From Mustela lutreola (lineage: Eukaryota > Chordata > Mammalia > Carnivora > Mustelidae): a stretch of DNA of 64,000 nucleotides. The DNA lies in the NCBI RefSeq assembly GCF_030435805.1, contig NC_081290.1:34694501-34758500 (forward strand), written 5' to 3'. The position numbers were made by a program, and so were the translations under genes. This document shows, piece after piece, positions 23,253 through 34,589 of this stretch (within the stretch, counting starts at the first letter, position 1; each line of letters opens with the position of its first letter). Below the pieces are notes generated by a model that worked only from the letters and a program-made list of their open reading frames with translations, did not search any database and had not been told where the DNA came from.

Positions 23253-23720
23253 TGATTTACATTTTAACAGCATCATTCTTCCTGCTGGGTTGAGAATAAT
23301 TCTAAAGGCAGGAGACAGGAGAGCATTTAGGAGGTTATCACAACCCAGAGAAGAGATAACAGGGTCATGGTAATGGACATGGTGCAAAAGGATTGGATTT
23401 TTATCATTTTGAGGATGGATGGAGCTGACCGGATTGACTGATAGATTGGATTCTGGATGGGAGAAGAAAGAGGAGTCCAGGATAACGCCAAGGTTTTTAG
23501 CTTGAACAACCAGGAAAAGGGAGTTCCTGGTTATTGATGGGAGAAAAAGGTACAGGTGTGAGTAGAGGGGTTGGGGGTGTGTTAGCAAAATCTCTGTATG
23601 GTATTCAGACATGTTAAGCTTGAAATACCCATTAGACATCCAAGTAGAGAGGTGTGAAAGTCGTGGGATCCATGAATCTAATGTTCAGGGGAAAGATCAA
23701 GGTGCACATAAACATTTTTG
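23253..23720 (-). repeat. L2 LINE, ORF2 remnant (continues 22281-22829)
   Basis: In the minus frame residues such as AKNLGVILDSSFFSHPE match the conserved L2 ORF2 C-terminal motif, followed by an RLDYCN-like region in decay. Confidence 0.85.
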
Positions 23721-23734
23721 GAGTTAATAGTTTA

Positions 23735-23908
23735 TTTTAGTTTAGATTTTTAAATTTATTTGATAGAGAGAGAGAGTGTGCAAGCGGAGAAGCAGGCTCC
23801 CCGCTGAGCAAGGAGTCTGATGTGGGGCTCCATCTGAGGACCCTGAGATCATGACCTGAGCTCTTCAGCTCTTCAGACGCTTAACTGACTGAGCCACCCA
23901 GGTGCCCC
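23735..23908 (-). mobile_element. CAN-SINE (cluster of three, first)
   Basis: 'ttgatagagagagagagtgt', ending 'gagccacccaggtgcccc'. Near copies of gttaataatt lie on both sides. Confidence 0.88.
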
Positions 23909-23966
23909 AGGTTAATAATTTTTTTTGAAATTTTGAATAATTTTTTTGAAGATTTTGTTTATTTGA

Positions 23967-24145
23967 AGGCACCTGGTTGGCTCAGTCGGTTAAGCGTTTC
24001 CTTTGGCTCAGATTGTGATCCAGGGTCCTGGTATCGAGTCCTGCATCAGGATCCCTGCTCAGCAGGGAACTTACTTATTATTTCCCCAGCTCCTGTGCTA
24101 CCACTCACTATCTCTGCCTCAAATAAAAATAAATAAAATCCTTTA
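23967..24145 (+). mobile_element. CAN-SINE (cluster, second)
   Basis: Starts 'aaggcacctggttggctcag', ends in an AAATAAA tail. Confidence 0.88.
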
Positions 24146-24147
24146 AA

Positions 24148-24328
24148 AATTATTCATTTATTTGAGAGAGAGAGTGTGTGTGTATGTATAGGGAAGGGGA
24201 GGAACAGAGGGGAAAGCAGATTCCCTGCTGAACAGGGAGCCCAATGTAGGACTTGATCCCAAGACCCTGGGATCTTGAACTGAGCCAAAGGCAGATGCTT
24301 AATGGAATGTGCCATCCAGGCGCCCCTG
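24148..24328 (-). mobile_element. CAN-SINE (cluster, third)
   Basis: 'ttattcatttatttgagaga', ending 'gccatccaggcgcccc', followed by gttaataattttt. Confidence 0.88.
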
Positions 24329-24499
24329 CAGTTAATAATTTTTAAACACTTGAGACTTACATGAGGTCACCAAGAAAGTGAGTGTCAATAGAAAACAGTA
24401 AATTTATCATTGTCCGTGGGGATGTAATGAAAGGGACATTCAGATACACTGTTGATGGGCGTACCAACTGACCCAGCAAGCCACACAAGCACCGGCAGT

Positions 24500-24985
24500 A
24501 TGTCTCCAGGACCTTAAAAACAGTTTTGGTCGGTGTTCATCCTTCCTTTGACCACCCAGCATCTAAACCGCCTTCCTAATAAAATAGAATGTACTTCCCA
24601 CCACCACAAACTTGCCAGGTACTTCCTCTCCTGGTCTCCCTCATGGCCCATGGTCAAGGCTTCGCCTGTCAGATATGCCAGCCCAGACCTGGAACCAGCA
24701 CTGTCAATGTATGAAAGTGAGAACTTGACCGACCACTTGCTGGCAAACATGGCAGCAACAGAAGTTAGTTCTGGGGCCTGTGTCCACTGTCCAAGTTCTG
24801 CGACAGCCATGCTACAAGGGGTAGAGTGGGCACCCACTCCGTAGTAACGGTCATGTTGAACTTCTGTGTCCACCCCTGTGGTACAATCCGAGGCATCGTT
24901 CCCAGCTGGGAACTCTGAGCTTGGTTCACTTGTCCCAGAGACTCTGTGTATTGATTCACTGGTCTCTCAATAAAGCAAAATTACT
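24500..24985. other. Unclassified segment ending in an AATAAA-like motif
   Basis: About 480 bp of GC-richer sequence ending 'ctggtctctcaataaagc'. It resembles the end of a transcribed repeat or LTR but I cannot name a family. Overlapping open frames on both strands (24514-24873, 24533-24844) look incidental. Confidence 0.35.
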
Positions 24986-24989
24986 TAAG

Positions 24990-25200
24990 GGAGTTAATTG
25001 GAGGGGAGAGGGTGGGCAAAAATGTATGGAATATATCAATAGATACAAACTTCCAGTTATAAAATAATTAAGCCATGGAGCTGTAATGTAGAGCACGAGG
25101 AATACAGTCAATAATACTATATTAACTTTGTGTGGTGACAGCCTTATTGCCGTGATCAATTTGTATTGAATTTAAATAAAAAATTTTAAAAATACATAAA
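24990..25200 (+). mobile_element. L1 LINE 3' end
   Basis: 'tacaaacttccagttataaa' and 'aatacagtcaataatactat' match forward old-L1 3' UTR. Confidence 0.75.
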
Positions 25201-25205
25201 AACAT

Positions 25206-25404
25206 GGGACAACTGGGTGGCTCAATCCATTAAGTGTCTGCTTTCAGCTCAGGTCATGATCCCAGGGTCCTGGGATGGAGTCCCACGTGGGGCTCCTTGC
25301 TCAGCAGAGAGCAACTTCTTCTGCCCCTCCCCCCGCTCATGCATGTGTGTACGTGCTCTCTTTCAGACAAATAAAATCTTAAATAAATAAATAAATAAAT
25401 AAAT
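25206..25404 (+). mobile_element. CAN-SINE
   Basis: Starts 'gggacaactgggtggctcaa'; ends with five or more AAAT units. Confidence 0.92.
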
Positions 25405-25444
25405 TTCTGCATATTATCTCCCCCATCATGTATTACCTTTTCTA

Positions 25445-25745
25445 TCATTTTTTTATTGTAGTAAAATACACATAGCATACAATTTACCATTTTAACCATT
25501 TTTTAAGTGTACAGTTCAGTAGCATTAAGTACATTCACGCTCTTGCACAATCATCACCATCACTCCTCTCTAGGACTTTTTCCATCTTTCCAAACTGAAA
25601 CTCTGAACCCATTCAACATCCCCTCCCCTCCAGCCCCTGGCAACCACCACTCTACTTTCTGTGTCTATGAATTTGACTACTCTTAGTAGGTCATATTCAT
25701 AAGCGAAACCATACAGTTTTTGTCCTTTGAATTATGAATTACTTC
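25445..25745 (-). mobile_element. L1 LINE 3' UTR fragment
   Basis: 'aatttaccattttaaccatt', 'caatcatcaccatcactcct' and 'cccctggcaaccaccactct' are reverse old-L1 3' text. Confidence 0.8.
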
Positions 25746-26104
25746 TTACATTAAAAAAAGAGCTCACATTTACTAAGATAAAATTAAACTCATAAGAACC
25801 AGTTCAACATGGTTGAAACCCCATGATTCATAATAAACAGTTCAAAAGTGGCTTAAACAGCTTACTGAATGAATGTCTCAGCATGACAAGACTTAGCAAT
25901 TTCTTGGCAAAGACGTATTTTTGGTATATTTCCACTATTCCCAAATTTCCTCAAGCCACTCTGGGTGGAATGAAACAGGAGCTACAAAACTGGAGGAAGA
26001 TTTAGGGATACCAAACATGGTCACAGTATGCCTGCCACCTCACCCCAAGTGACCCTTGACCTGGACATGTCCACAGCAGAACAACAACTACAATAGGACT
26101 ACTA

Positions 26105-26300
26105 ATAATTATACCAGTTGCCATTCTATTAAATACTTACTGTGGGCCAGGTCCCATTTTAAGTATTTTATATGTTTGAACTCATTCAATTCTAACAGCA
26201 GCTCTATGAGGAGACAGACATCACCATTATCCTCATTTTGCATGAGAAAATTGAGGCGTAGAGGAAGTTGAGTAACTTGCTGAAGTGGAAGTCAAGGTGG
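26105..26300 (-). repeat. MIR SINE, fairly complete
   Basis: 'aaatacttactgtgggccag' ... 'gagaaaattgaggcgtagag' ... 'gagtaacttgctgaag'. Confidence 0.8.
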
Positions 26301-26334
26301 TTTCAAAACTAGCAGACTAGCTCCTTGCCCTTCA

Positions 26335-26510
26335 ACCAGGGGTTCTCAGATGTAAATGCACATCAGAATCCTAGGCACTGTAGGGCCCATCCTTGAGTCT
26401 CTGATTCAGTAGCTCTTGGATGGAACCCAGAATTTGCATTTCGAGTACATTCCTAAGTATGCTGTGCTGCTGGTCCAGGGATGACACATTGAAAACCATT
26501 GTACCCAACA
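26335..26510 (+). mobile_element. MER5A-like DNA transposon fossil
   Basis: 'caggggttctcagatgtaaa' ... 'cagaatttgcatttcgagta' ... 'cattgaaaaccattg'. Confidence 0.8.
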
Positions 26511-28890
26511 TGGAGATGAAGGTGTCAGAAGCATCTACTTGACAAGAACAGCGGTACCATGAGATGTTGTTCCCATTTTACAAGTGAGCATTTGAGAATC
26601 AACAAGACGGAGGACATGCTCTTGTTTACAGAGATTTGGAAGTGCAGCAGCCTGCGTTCAAGTTCAGCTTTCAGAATGCCAGAGTTCCTGTCTTTTATAT
26701 CCCACTGCCTCACTGACCCAAGTAGACTTGGGTGCTTGGACAGGGTAATACATGGGCACCTCTTCAAAGTAATGTTCAGTAAATATTTGTCTCTTATTTA
26801 ATTCAGTGGAGGCAGGAGAAATAGATTTTCTATTAATAGATTCATACACATCACATGTGTATCTTTTTGTTAAAAAATAGAATTAGTTCCCTGTCCTGAA
26901 GGTCTCCTACTGTTTTAACCTCTGTGGCAGTGTCCTTCATTTTATATTATTTCTGTCCCTCATCACTGGATAGTATTTGGTCATTTATAGTCATTAAGGA
27001 TGACTTGATGTAATTCTAAAGTCTTGTTCAATATTTAAGTTTATTTCTCTTGTTCAATTTTTGTACTGGGATAATATTTCTTTCATTTCTAAAGTTCTTC
27101 AATTTTTCAAACCAGACAATTTGTGAGAAAAACTGGTAAAGGATTTAAGTTTCAGACATTCAAAAGGCTCTAGGAATCAACTTTCGATTCTTATCACCTG
27201 ACTGTTTTCAGCTTTGGTAGGGTCTCTAATTGGGCTCCTTGCAACACACATGGCCTCAGAGTAGAGTTTTTGCTTCTCATCCAAGGTGATCATCTACTTT
27301 GGCAAGATATACATTTGTCTTAATACATAAAGAGTAGTAGGTAGAAAGTTTCACTAACTGGTGCTCTACTTTCTATTTTTCCCAATAGTCCAACCTGTTG
27401 GCTATCCAACCACATTCTTCCTTGCCAACAGAGCCCTTCTAGTGTTGGGATATGGGGAGCACAACAAAGAAGTGAGAAAAATTGACTCCTTCCACAACCT
27501 CAGAGAATAAACCTGATTGTTTTAAAACCAGTCATGCAAAGTGTGGACTAACCTTTGTCAGGGATTGGTCTAAGGGTGTACATGTGACCAAATTCTAGCC
27601 AACGAGATAGAGAAGGAACACCGCTGGGGCCTCTGGGAAAAATTCTGTTCCATGGTAAAAGTTGGGGAAGCTCTTCCATTTCCAATTCTTTCTCATTATA
27701 AATCTTTTTTATAGCCTTTGATCCATTTGCAGAAGGTTTCTTAGAATAGTATTAAGTTACTGACTGATTCCCTTAGAGTTGAACCAAATGGTAGAGCAGA
27801 GCTCTGTTGCCTTGACCCTATGGCAGGTACCCAAGATGGGGCAGGACCTGGAATGCTCAGAGTCCACTCCTAGGGACAGAGAACACCTGGACGTTGGCCA
27901 GCCCTCTGCCTGCTAGCTGGTCTCTGGACCTCGGCCCAGTTATCTGATGTGAGAATCTCAATTACTGTATGTTCAACAGCTGAATTACATAGGAAACCTC
28001 ACACAGTTTTCTGGCTTAAATAACTTCCACAAAACCGGCCATTAAAATTCAACGTAGCCAGTACTGAACAAGACAAATCTTTACCTAGAGCTTGGTTTTC
28101 TGGATCTCAGGGACTCTGGTGAGCTCCATCTAGGTCTTTGCAACTGTTCTGTTGCTACGACAGCCCGGCACCACCAATCAATTGAATTAATTAAGAAAAC
28201 AAGGATCCATTTTGGCTTGGAATTGATTTCAGCCCCGCCCGTGACTCTCAAGGGCGGGGGAAGAGCCCTGCTTCAAATCTCTAAGACACTGAAGCAAGGC
28301 AATTCACTTGGGTTTGGGTAAGTATCTATCAACCATCTCACTTGGGGCCTTCAAGGACAGTTTATTGGTCTGTAAATGACTGAAGTCAGCAGCCTTCAAC
28401 CTCAGTCCTGGTGACAGAGACAGGGCAAGGCAAACCTCCCCTTTGCTTCTTGCCAGAAAGGGGATCATGCTACCCGAGTTTATCAAAATTCTGTTCCCTC
28501 CAAACTCAAAAATGAACCCGACTTTCATTGTGTCTGTAAAAATACTGAATTGTTTCACAGTGTATGTTTCCGAATTATGTTTCTTGTCTCTTCTTGCCCA
28601 GTGTTCCTCAAACTTTTTTCCTTTTTTAAACTCAGGGCCCCTTCAAAGCTTTCTCACTCTGAATTCTTTATAACTGTGCCAGCCAAGATTTAGTCAGTTT
28701 TGTTTCCCGTAGTCTGATTAATGAAAATAACAGCTTTGTGGAAAAATTGTTCTTGAACCAAAGACACTTCACCATTCTCCTGGGTCTCCTGGAGGGGTCT
28801 TCCCCAATTCGAGAATGTGTGTCCTAGCCTTGCACATTAGTGCAAGTAATCCTTGTACTTTAAACCAACCTACTTACCTTCCTTCTTTAC
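26511..28890. other. Intergenic DNA, mostly unrecognised
   Basis: No gene is recognised. About 27540-27720 ('ggccaacgagatag'-like text) resembles an ancient mammal-wide repeat I cannot name. A GC-rich 8-bp stem lies at 28233-28259. Confidence 0.4.
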
Positions 28891-28894
28891 TTCC

Positions 28895-29092
28895 TTTTTT
28901 TTTTTTTTTTAAGATTTTATGTATTTATTTGGGAGAGTGAGAGTGGGAGAGGGCGCACAGGGAGAGGGACAAGCAGCAGGCTCCGTGTTGAGCACAGAAC
29001 CCTACACAGGACTCGATCTCATGACCCTGCGATCATGACCTGAGCCAAAACCCAGAGTCTGACGCTCAACTGACTGAACTACCCAGGCACCC
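28895..29092 (-). mobile_element. CAN-SINE
   Basis: T run, 'aagattttatgtatttattt', ending 'gaactacccaggcacccc'. Confidence 0.92.
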
Positions 29093-29447
29093 CATGAGTC
29101 ATCTATTTCTAAATGTGATTAAAGTATACACTGTGTCAAGAAGAAATTTTGTTATGATTAAGTTTCTGTGATCTGGATAAGAAAACATGCACAAAAGAAA
29201 GATCTTTTATTACATCTCTCACAACCTGCATCCTTATTCTTATTTTCCTCATATTTACTTATTTTTATTACTCCCCCCAATTGGCATAAATTAATGGCTA
29301 TAAATCAGGATACACTTTGCCTTCATTATAGTTTTCCTTAGATCACTAAAACGTAATTGCTTGTTCAATGAGTTTTCCTTTCAATATGAAGATTCTGTAA
29401 CTTCAATTAAATTGAAAAATCACTTTATTACATATCTCCTGCATGCT

Positions 29448-29895
29448 TCTTATAGGTTGACTCATGTCCCCTCAAAAGACATGTTGAAATCCAGCCCTCA
29501 AGCCTGTAAATGTGACCTTATTTGGAAACGGGGTCTTTGCAGATATAATCAAGTTAAAATGAGGTCATTCTAGAGTAGGGTGGGCCCTAAATCTGATGAC
29601 TGGTATTCTTATGAGAAATTTCGGCATAGAGACAGAGACACACATGAAGAACACCCTGGGAAGACAGAGAAGGTGACTGGAGTTCTATAATTTCAAGTCA
29701 AGGAATACCAAACACTCTGGAAACCACCAGAAGTTGGAAGAGACAAGGAAGGACTCTCCCCTAGAAACTTGGGAGACCATGACCCTACAGACACCTTGAT
29801 TTTGGACTTCTAGCCTCTGAATTGAGGGACAATAAGTTTCAGTTGTTTTAAGCCACCCAGTTTGTAGGATTTTGTGACAGCAGGACATGAATAAA
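29448..29895 (+). mobile_element. Solo LTR, MLT1-type (ERVL-MaLR), ancient fossil
   Basis: Forward LTR from 'ataggttgactcatgtcccc' through 'tgaccttatttggaaacggg' to 'taagccacccagtttgtagg'. No internal region. Degraded; of eutherian-radiation age. Confidence 0.85.
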
Positions 29896-30059
29896 ATGCC
29901 CAACTTGACAATGGGATATGAAGATAAATAAGAGACCAATCTTTTCATCAGGAGTCATTGCAATCTAAGAGAGGACATAGGTGTGGACATTTTTAAATTA
30001 CAAGTATTTTGTGTGTTATAAACATATAAATCTGTACACACTATCAAGATACCACAAAG

Positions 30060-30804
30060 GAATACATTTTTGATTTCTTAAATTTTTTTTTGTTATGTAT
30101 AAAAGCACTGACCTTTTTTGGTGAATCCTTTCTCCCTTTTCTGTTTGACTTGCTTCCTTCTCTCCTCCCCTTTCACCGTATATCAATCAGCATCCTTCAC
30201 TCCAGCTAACCTTGCTAATTCTATGTTATATATTTTTCCATATTTTCCTCCAAGCTTAGGTAATCAATCATACTCATAGACATGTATATGTAGTCATTAC
30301 TCATTTTACAAAAATGTGATAATATTTTAGACATTTACTGTATCTTTCTTTTCTCAGTGATACCTTATAGAAATTCCTACATTTCAATCGTTATAGCTCT
30401 AAATTATTCCTTTTATTGACTATGTAATATTTTGTCCTGTAAATATACCATATTTTTTCCAACCATTTCCCTGTTGATGAATATTATATGCACTGTTGTA
30501 ATAGACATCTTTGGATATACACTCTTAACTGCAGCTACTTCTGTTTCTATGGGCTAGATTTCCAAGAGAGGGATTTTTGTGGCAAAACACACACTTTTAA
30601 TGTTTTTAAATGTTGTCAGTTTGCTTTTCAAAAATACTACAATACCTCACATTTTACTTGTGTAAAAGAGAGAGTAGCGCTTCCTTCCCCCACCCATTCC
30701 CACCAGTCACCGAGGTCAAGATCTTTATAAATATTTGCCAACAAGCTGGGTAAAAACTGACATAGCATTAATTTGCATTTCCTGAATGTATTTTAGCAAC
30801 CTTT
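30060..30804 (-). mobile_element. Old L1 LINE fragment (part 1)
   Basis: AT-rich reverse L1-like text such as 'tttgcatttcctgaatgtat' near its end. Continues after the SINE. The subfamily is unclear. Confidence 0.5.
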
Positions 30805-31048
30805 TAAAAAGATTTATGTGTTTTAGAGAGAGTGTGTGTGTGTGTATGTGTGTGTGTGTGTGTGCGCGCACGCACGTACACACTCTTTCACATGTGAGCA
30901 GGGGAAAGGTAGAGGGAGAAAGAAAGACTCTCAAGTAGACTCCCCACTGAGCATGGAGACCTACATGGGGCTCCGTCTCACCTGAGATCATGATCAGAGT
31001 CAAAACCAAGAATCAGACACTTGACTGACTAAGCCACCAGGTACCCCT
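30805..31048 (-). mobile_element. CAN-SINE with (TG)n expansion
   Basis: 'aaaagatttatgtgttttag', a (GT)n/(GC)n run at about 30831-30872, end 'aagccaccaggtacccc'. Duplication attttagcaacctttt / aatttagcaactttta. Confidence 0.9.
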
Positions 31049-31270
31049 AATTTAGCAACTTTTAATATGCCTTCTAACCATATCAATTTGTTTTTCTGTG
31101 AATTGTCTTTTCTTATTGTTTGTTCATTTTTTTGATTGGGTTGTTTACTCTTTTGATCAGTTTGTATGAGTGTTTTGAATATTAACAGTACTACTGGCAT
31201 ATCTAAGACTGCATTTAATCATTTGACTTTTTCATCAACTATATTCATTATATCTTTTGTCATATAAAAT
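31049..31270 (-). mobile_element. Old L1 LINE fragment (part 2)
   Basis: 'attgggttgtttactctttt' continues the reverse L1 text interrupted at 30805. Confidence 0.5.
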
Positions 31271-31283
31271 TTTTAGTTGTTTT

Positions 31284-31463
31284 ATTTTTTATTTTTTTAA
31301 GATTTTATTTATTTGAGAGAGAGCACAGGCAAGGGGAGGGACAGAAGGAGAGGGAGAAGCAGACTCCTCTGTAAGCAAGGATGCAGGGCTTGATCCCAGG
31401 ACTTTGGAATCATGACCTGAGCCGAAGGCACATGCTTAACCAACCGAGCTGCCCAGGTGCCCC
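31284..31463 (-). mobile_element. CAN-SINE (tandem pair, first)
   Basis: 'aagattttatttatttgaga', ending 'gagctgcccaggtgcccc'. The pair is bounded outside by aaaatttttagtt. Confidence 0.9.
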
Positions 31464-31469
31464 TGTTTG

Positions 31470-31690
31470 TTTTTTAAATATCTATTTTTATTTATTTATT
31501 TATTTATTTATTTATTTGAGAGAGAGCACATGAATGGGGGGGATGAGCAGAGGAAAAGGGAGAAGGAGAGAAGCAAACTTCCCACTGACTGGGGAGCCCA
31601 ATATAGGGCTCTATCCCATGACCCTAAGTTCATGACCTAAGCAGAAATCAAGAGTCGAGGTTTAACCAACTGAGCTACCCAGGTACTTCT
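31470..31690 (-). mobile_element. CAN-SINE (tandem pair, second)
   Basis: A (TTTA)n run at about 31488-31517, ending 'gagctacccaggtacttc', then aaaatttttagtt again. Confidence 0.88.
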
Positions 31691-31779
31691 AAAATTTTTA
31701 GTTTTATGTAATCAAATATGTTTATCTTATTGTTTATAGCTTCTGTTTTCTACTTTATGTTAAGAAGACCTCCCTAAAT

Positions 31780-32035
31780 AATTTTTGGGGCTATAATGTA
31801 CAGTGACTATAGTTAATAATACTGTACTACATATTTGAAAGTTGCTATGAGAGTAGGTTTTAAGAAGTTGTCACCACAAGGAAAAAAGTTTTGTAACTCT
31901 GTGGGAGGTGGATGTTAACTAGACTTATGGAGGTGATCATTTCACAATATATAAATAGCAAATCATAATGTTGTACACCTGAAACCAATATAATGTTATA
32001 CATCATTATACCTCAATTTAGAAAGTCTCTTCTGC
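31780..32035 (+). mobile_element. L1 LINE 3' end
   Basis: 'cagtgactatagttaataat', 'gaggtgatcatttcacaata' and 'atgttgtacacctgaaacca': the classic forward 3' UTR. Confidence 0.85.
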
Positions 32036-32064
32036 TGCTTACAGGTAGTCTCCTGAATGTTCTT

Positions 32065-32297
32065 TCTTTTTTTTCCCCAGTTTTATTGAGGTATGATTAA
32101 CAAATGAAAATTATACATATTTAGATAGTACAACATGATTTTTTAAGGTGTAACAAGTGATGATTTAATACATGTACACATTGTGAAATGATTGCCACAA
32201 TCAAGTTAATTAACGTATCTATCACCTCACACAGTTGCCATTTTTTCATGTGTGTGGTGATGAGAACACTTAAGATGGAGTTGTTGTTTGTTTGTTT
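32065..32297 (-). mobile_element. L1 LINE 3' UTR fragment
   Basis: 'cagttttattgaggtatgat' and 'gtgaaatgattgccacaatc', reverse orientation; tail to tail with the preceding L1. Confidence 0.8.
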
Positions 32298-32503
32298 TTA
32301 AGATTTTATTTATTTATTTATTTGACAGAGAGAGACACAGTGAGAGAGGGAATACAAGCAAGGGGAGCAGGAGATTGAAGAAGCAGAATTCCCGCTGAGC
32401 AGGGAGCCCGATGTGGGGATCAATCCCAGAACCCAGGGATCATGGCCTGAGCTGGCCTGAGCTGAAGGCAGACACTTAATGACTAAACCACCCAGATGCC
32501 CTT
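32298..32503 (-). mobile_element. CAN-SINE inside L1
   Basis: 'taagattttatttatttatt', ending 'aaccacccagatgccc'. Duplication cttaagatggag at both sides. Confidence 0.94.
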
Positions 32504-32509
32504 AAGATG

Positions 32510-33165
32510 GAGATTTTAATCCTTCATTCTGTTCATTATGATGTATCATGTTTATTGATTTGTATCCCAGGGATAAATCCCACCCAATCATAGCACATGG
32601 TCTTTTTAATGTGCCGTTGAGTACAGTTTGCTAGTATTTTGTTGCGGATTTTTCCATCTTTGTTCATCAGGGATATTGTTCTGTAATTTTCTTGTGTCGT
32701 TATCTGGTTTGGTATGAAAGGAATGCTGGCCTTGTAAAATGTATTTGGAAGTGTTTTCTCCTCTTTGATTTTTGGAAGAGTTTGAGAAGGATTGGAATTA
32801 ATTCTTCTTTAAATGTTTGGTAAAATTCACCAGTCAAGTCATTTGGTCTTAGGCTTTTCTTTCTTGGGAAGTTTTGATTACTGATCAATCTCCTTACTTG
32901 TAATTGATCATTTCAGATTATCTATTTCTTCAAGATTGATGTTGGAAGATTATATATTTTTAGGAATTTGTCCATTTCTTCTAGATTGTCCCATCTGTTG
33001 GTGTCTTTGTTTGTAATAGTCTCTTATCATCCTTTGTATTTCTGTGGTGTCAGCTATAATATCCTTTCATTTATAATTTTATTTATTTCAGTCCTCTCTT
33101 TTTTTTTCTTGGTTAATCTAGCTAAAAGTCCGACAATTTCATTTACCTTTCCCCCCCAAAATTCT
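32510..33165 (-). mobile_element. L1 LINE ORF2 fragment (reverse transcriptase region)
   Basis: Minus frame at 32700-32888 reads [20 protein letters not shown], the L1 reverse-transcriptase motif region. The plus text 'agggataaatcccacccaat' and 'gaatgctggccttgtaaaat' is its complement. Decayed. Confidence 0.9.
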
Positions 33166-33179
33166 TAGAGGCTAGAACT

Positions 33180-33720
33180 GAGTCATAAATCTGCTTTAAG
33201 ATCATGGTCAGACTGAGGACATCTACCTTTGGATCTACCTCTGGAAGCATGGTTGGGTATGTCTCCTTGTGGGTTCTTGGGTGGACAGGGATACTCTTGG
33301 CCCATGCTGAGAGGAGCTGGAGCCCAGATGCAGGGCTATTTCAGGATATAAAGTCAAACGGAGATTGGCAGGCTTACCTCTGGGGACATGGATGGGCGTG
33401 TCTCCTTCTGGGTCTCTTGGCAGATGATTCTGGTGCAGGGCCAAGGTCAAATAGGCTGTATCCAAGTTCATGGGCAGTGTCTCCAGGTCTGGAGCCAGGA
33501 CCACAGTTGATGAGTCTGCTACCTGGACATGTGCCTGCTTTTTCAAAATGGCTCTCCTCAGTCTTGGGGTCCATTAGGGTTTTAGTCTCCTATCTGGATA
33601 TCACAGTGCTCCCAGAAAGGCACTTTGGTCTGTGAATGGCTGCCAAATCGTTGCTGAGTGGGCATTAGGAGGGGATCTCCTAGTCCACCATCTTGCTGAA
33701 GTCCTCTTAGATTTTCTTAC
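33180..33720. repeat. GC-richer segment with imperfect internal repeats
   Basis: Related units near 33236-33290 and 33376-33430 share 'acctctgg...catgg.tggg.' and 'tgtctccttctgggt'-like text. A weaker third lies near 33465. It adjoins L1 and may be L1 5' or an old repeat's internal part; not named. The 143-codon frame across it is probably incidental. Confidence 0.45.
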
Positions 33721-33771
33721 AGGATTGCTATTATTCGGTTTTGTTTAATCCATCTTAAATTAGTATTTGTA

Positions 33772-33973
33772 GGGACACTTGGGTGGCTCAGTTGGTTGGG
33801 CCTCTGCCTTAGGCTCTGGTAAGAATCCCAGGGTCCTGGGGTCAAGTCCTGCATCAGGCTTCTTGCTCAGCGGGGAGCCTCTTCTCCCTCTGCCCCTTCC
33901 CCTGCTCATGCTCTCTCCCTCTCACTTACTCTCCCTCTCTCTCTGGACAAATAACTAAATAAAATCTTTTTAA
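33772..33973 (+). mobile_element. CAN-SINE
   Basis: Starts 'gggacacttgggtggctcag', ends 'actaaataaaatcttt'. Near duplication aaattagtattt/gtattt. Confidence 0.92.
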
Positions 33974-34589
33974 AAATTAGCATTGGTATTTGAGATAGAG
34001 GTGCATCTTTTTTAACGATAGCCCTTCCCCACTGATTTGAACTACCCTCATTGACATATATTAAATTCTCACATACACTGAGGTCCATTTCTAGAATCAC
34101 AATTCATTTCCACTGATTTTGTTTATTTGAATTTGTCTATTTCTAGCCTAATCCTAATTTCACTTGTTTATATCACCTCCACTATCTCCTTAGGCAAGTA
34201 CCCCTCACGGTCATCTTTTGCATATTTTTCTTGACTGTCAGTATTTAATATTCATTCTCCCATATGAACTTTAAGATTCAATGTCTCAGGTAAGGGTATA
34301 TGTCCAGCTCAGCCTGGGTCACATGCACAGGATAGGAAGCCAGTTTTGCAACTCCTTTTTTAATCATTAAACACCAAAGGTCTTATTTCGAAACCTCTCT
34401 CATAATAAAGACCCTAATTGCTCCTGGGGTCTCAGACTCTCAAAACAAGAAAGGTCTGATTAATTCTCTTCCAAGACATAGTAGAGTCGTTACTCCCTAT
34501 GCCAAGAAGATAATTTATATTCCCAGAGTGAACAAAGGAACACCTCTTACTAGAGCAGCAGAAAAGAAAACACATATGCACACATTTTT

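Noticed and set aside
29448-29895. Possible intact endogenous retrovirus around the LTRs
   Set aside because: All four MLT1-type copies are isolated, degraded LTRs without internal gag, pol or env sequence.
31488-31517. CRISPR-like or other regularly spaced array
   Set aside because: This and similar runs are simple TTTA-type SINE tails; no spaced repeat array exists in the window.
33204-33635. 143-codon open frame on the plus strand with another on the minus strand
   Set aside because: It lies in a repeat-like segment with internal repeats. Open frames on both strands point to composition rather than coding.
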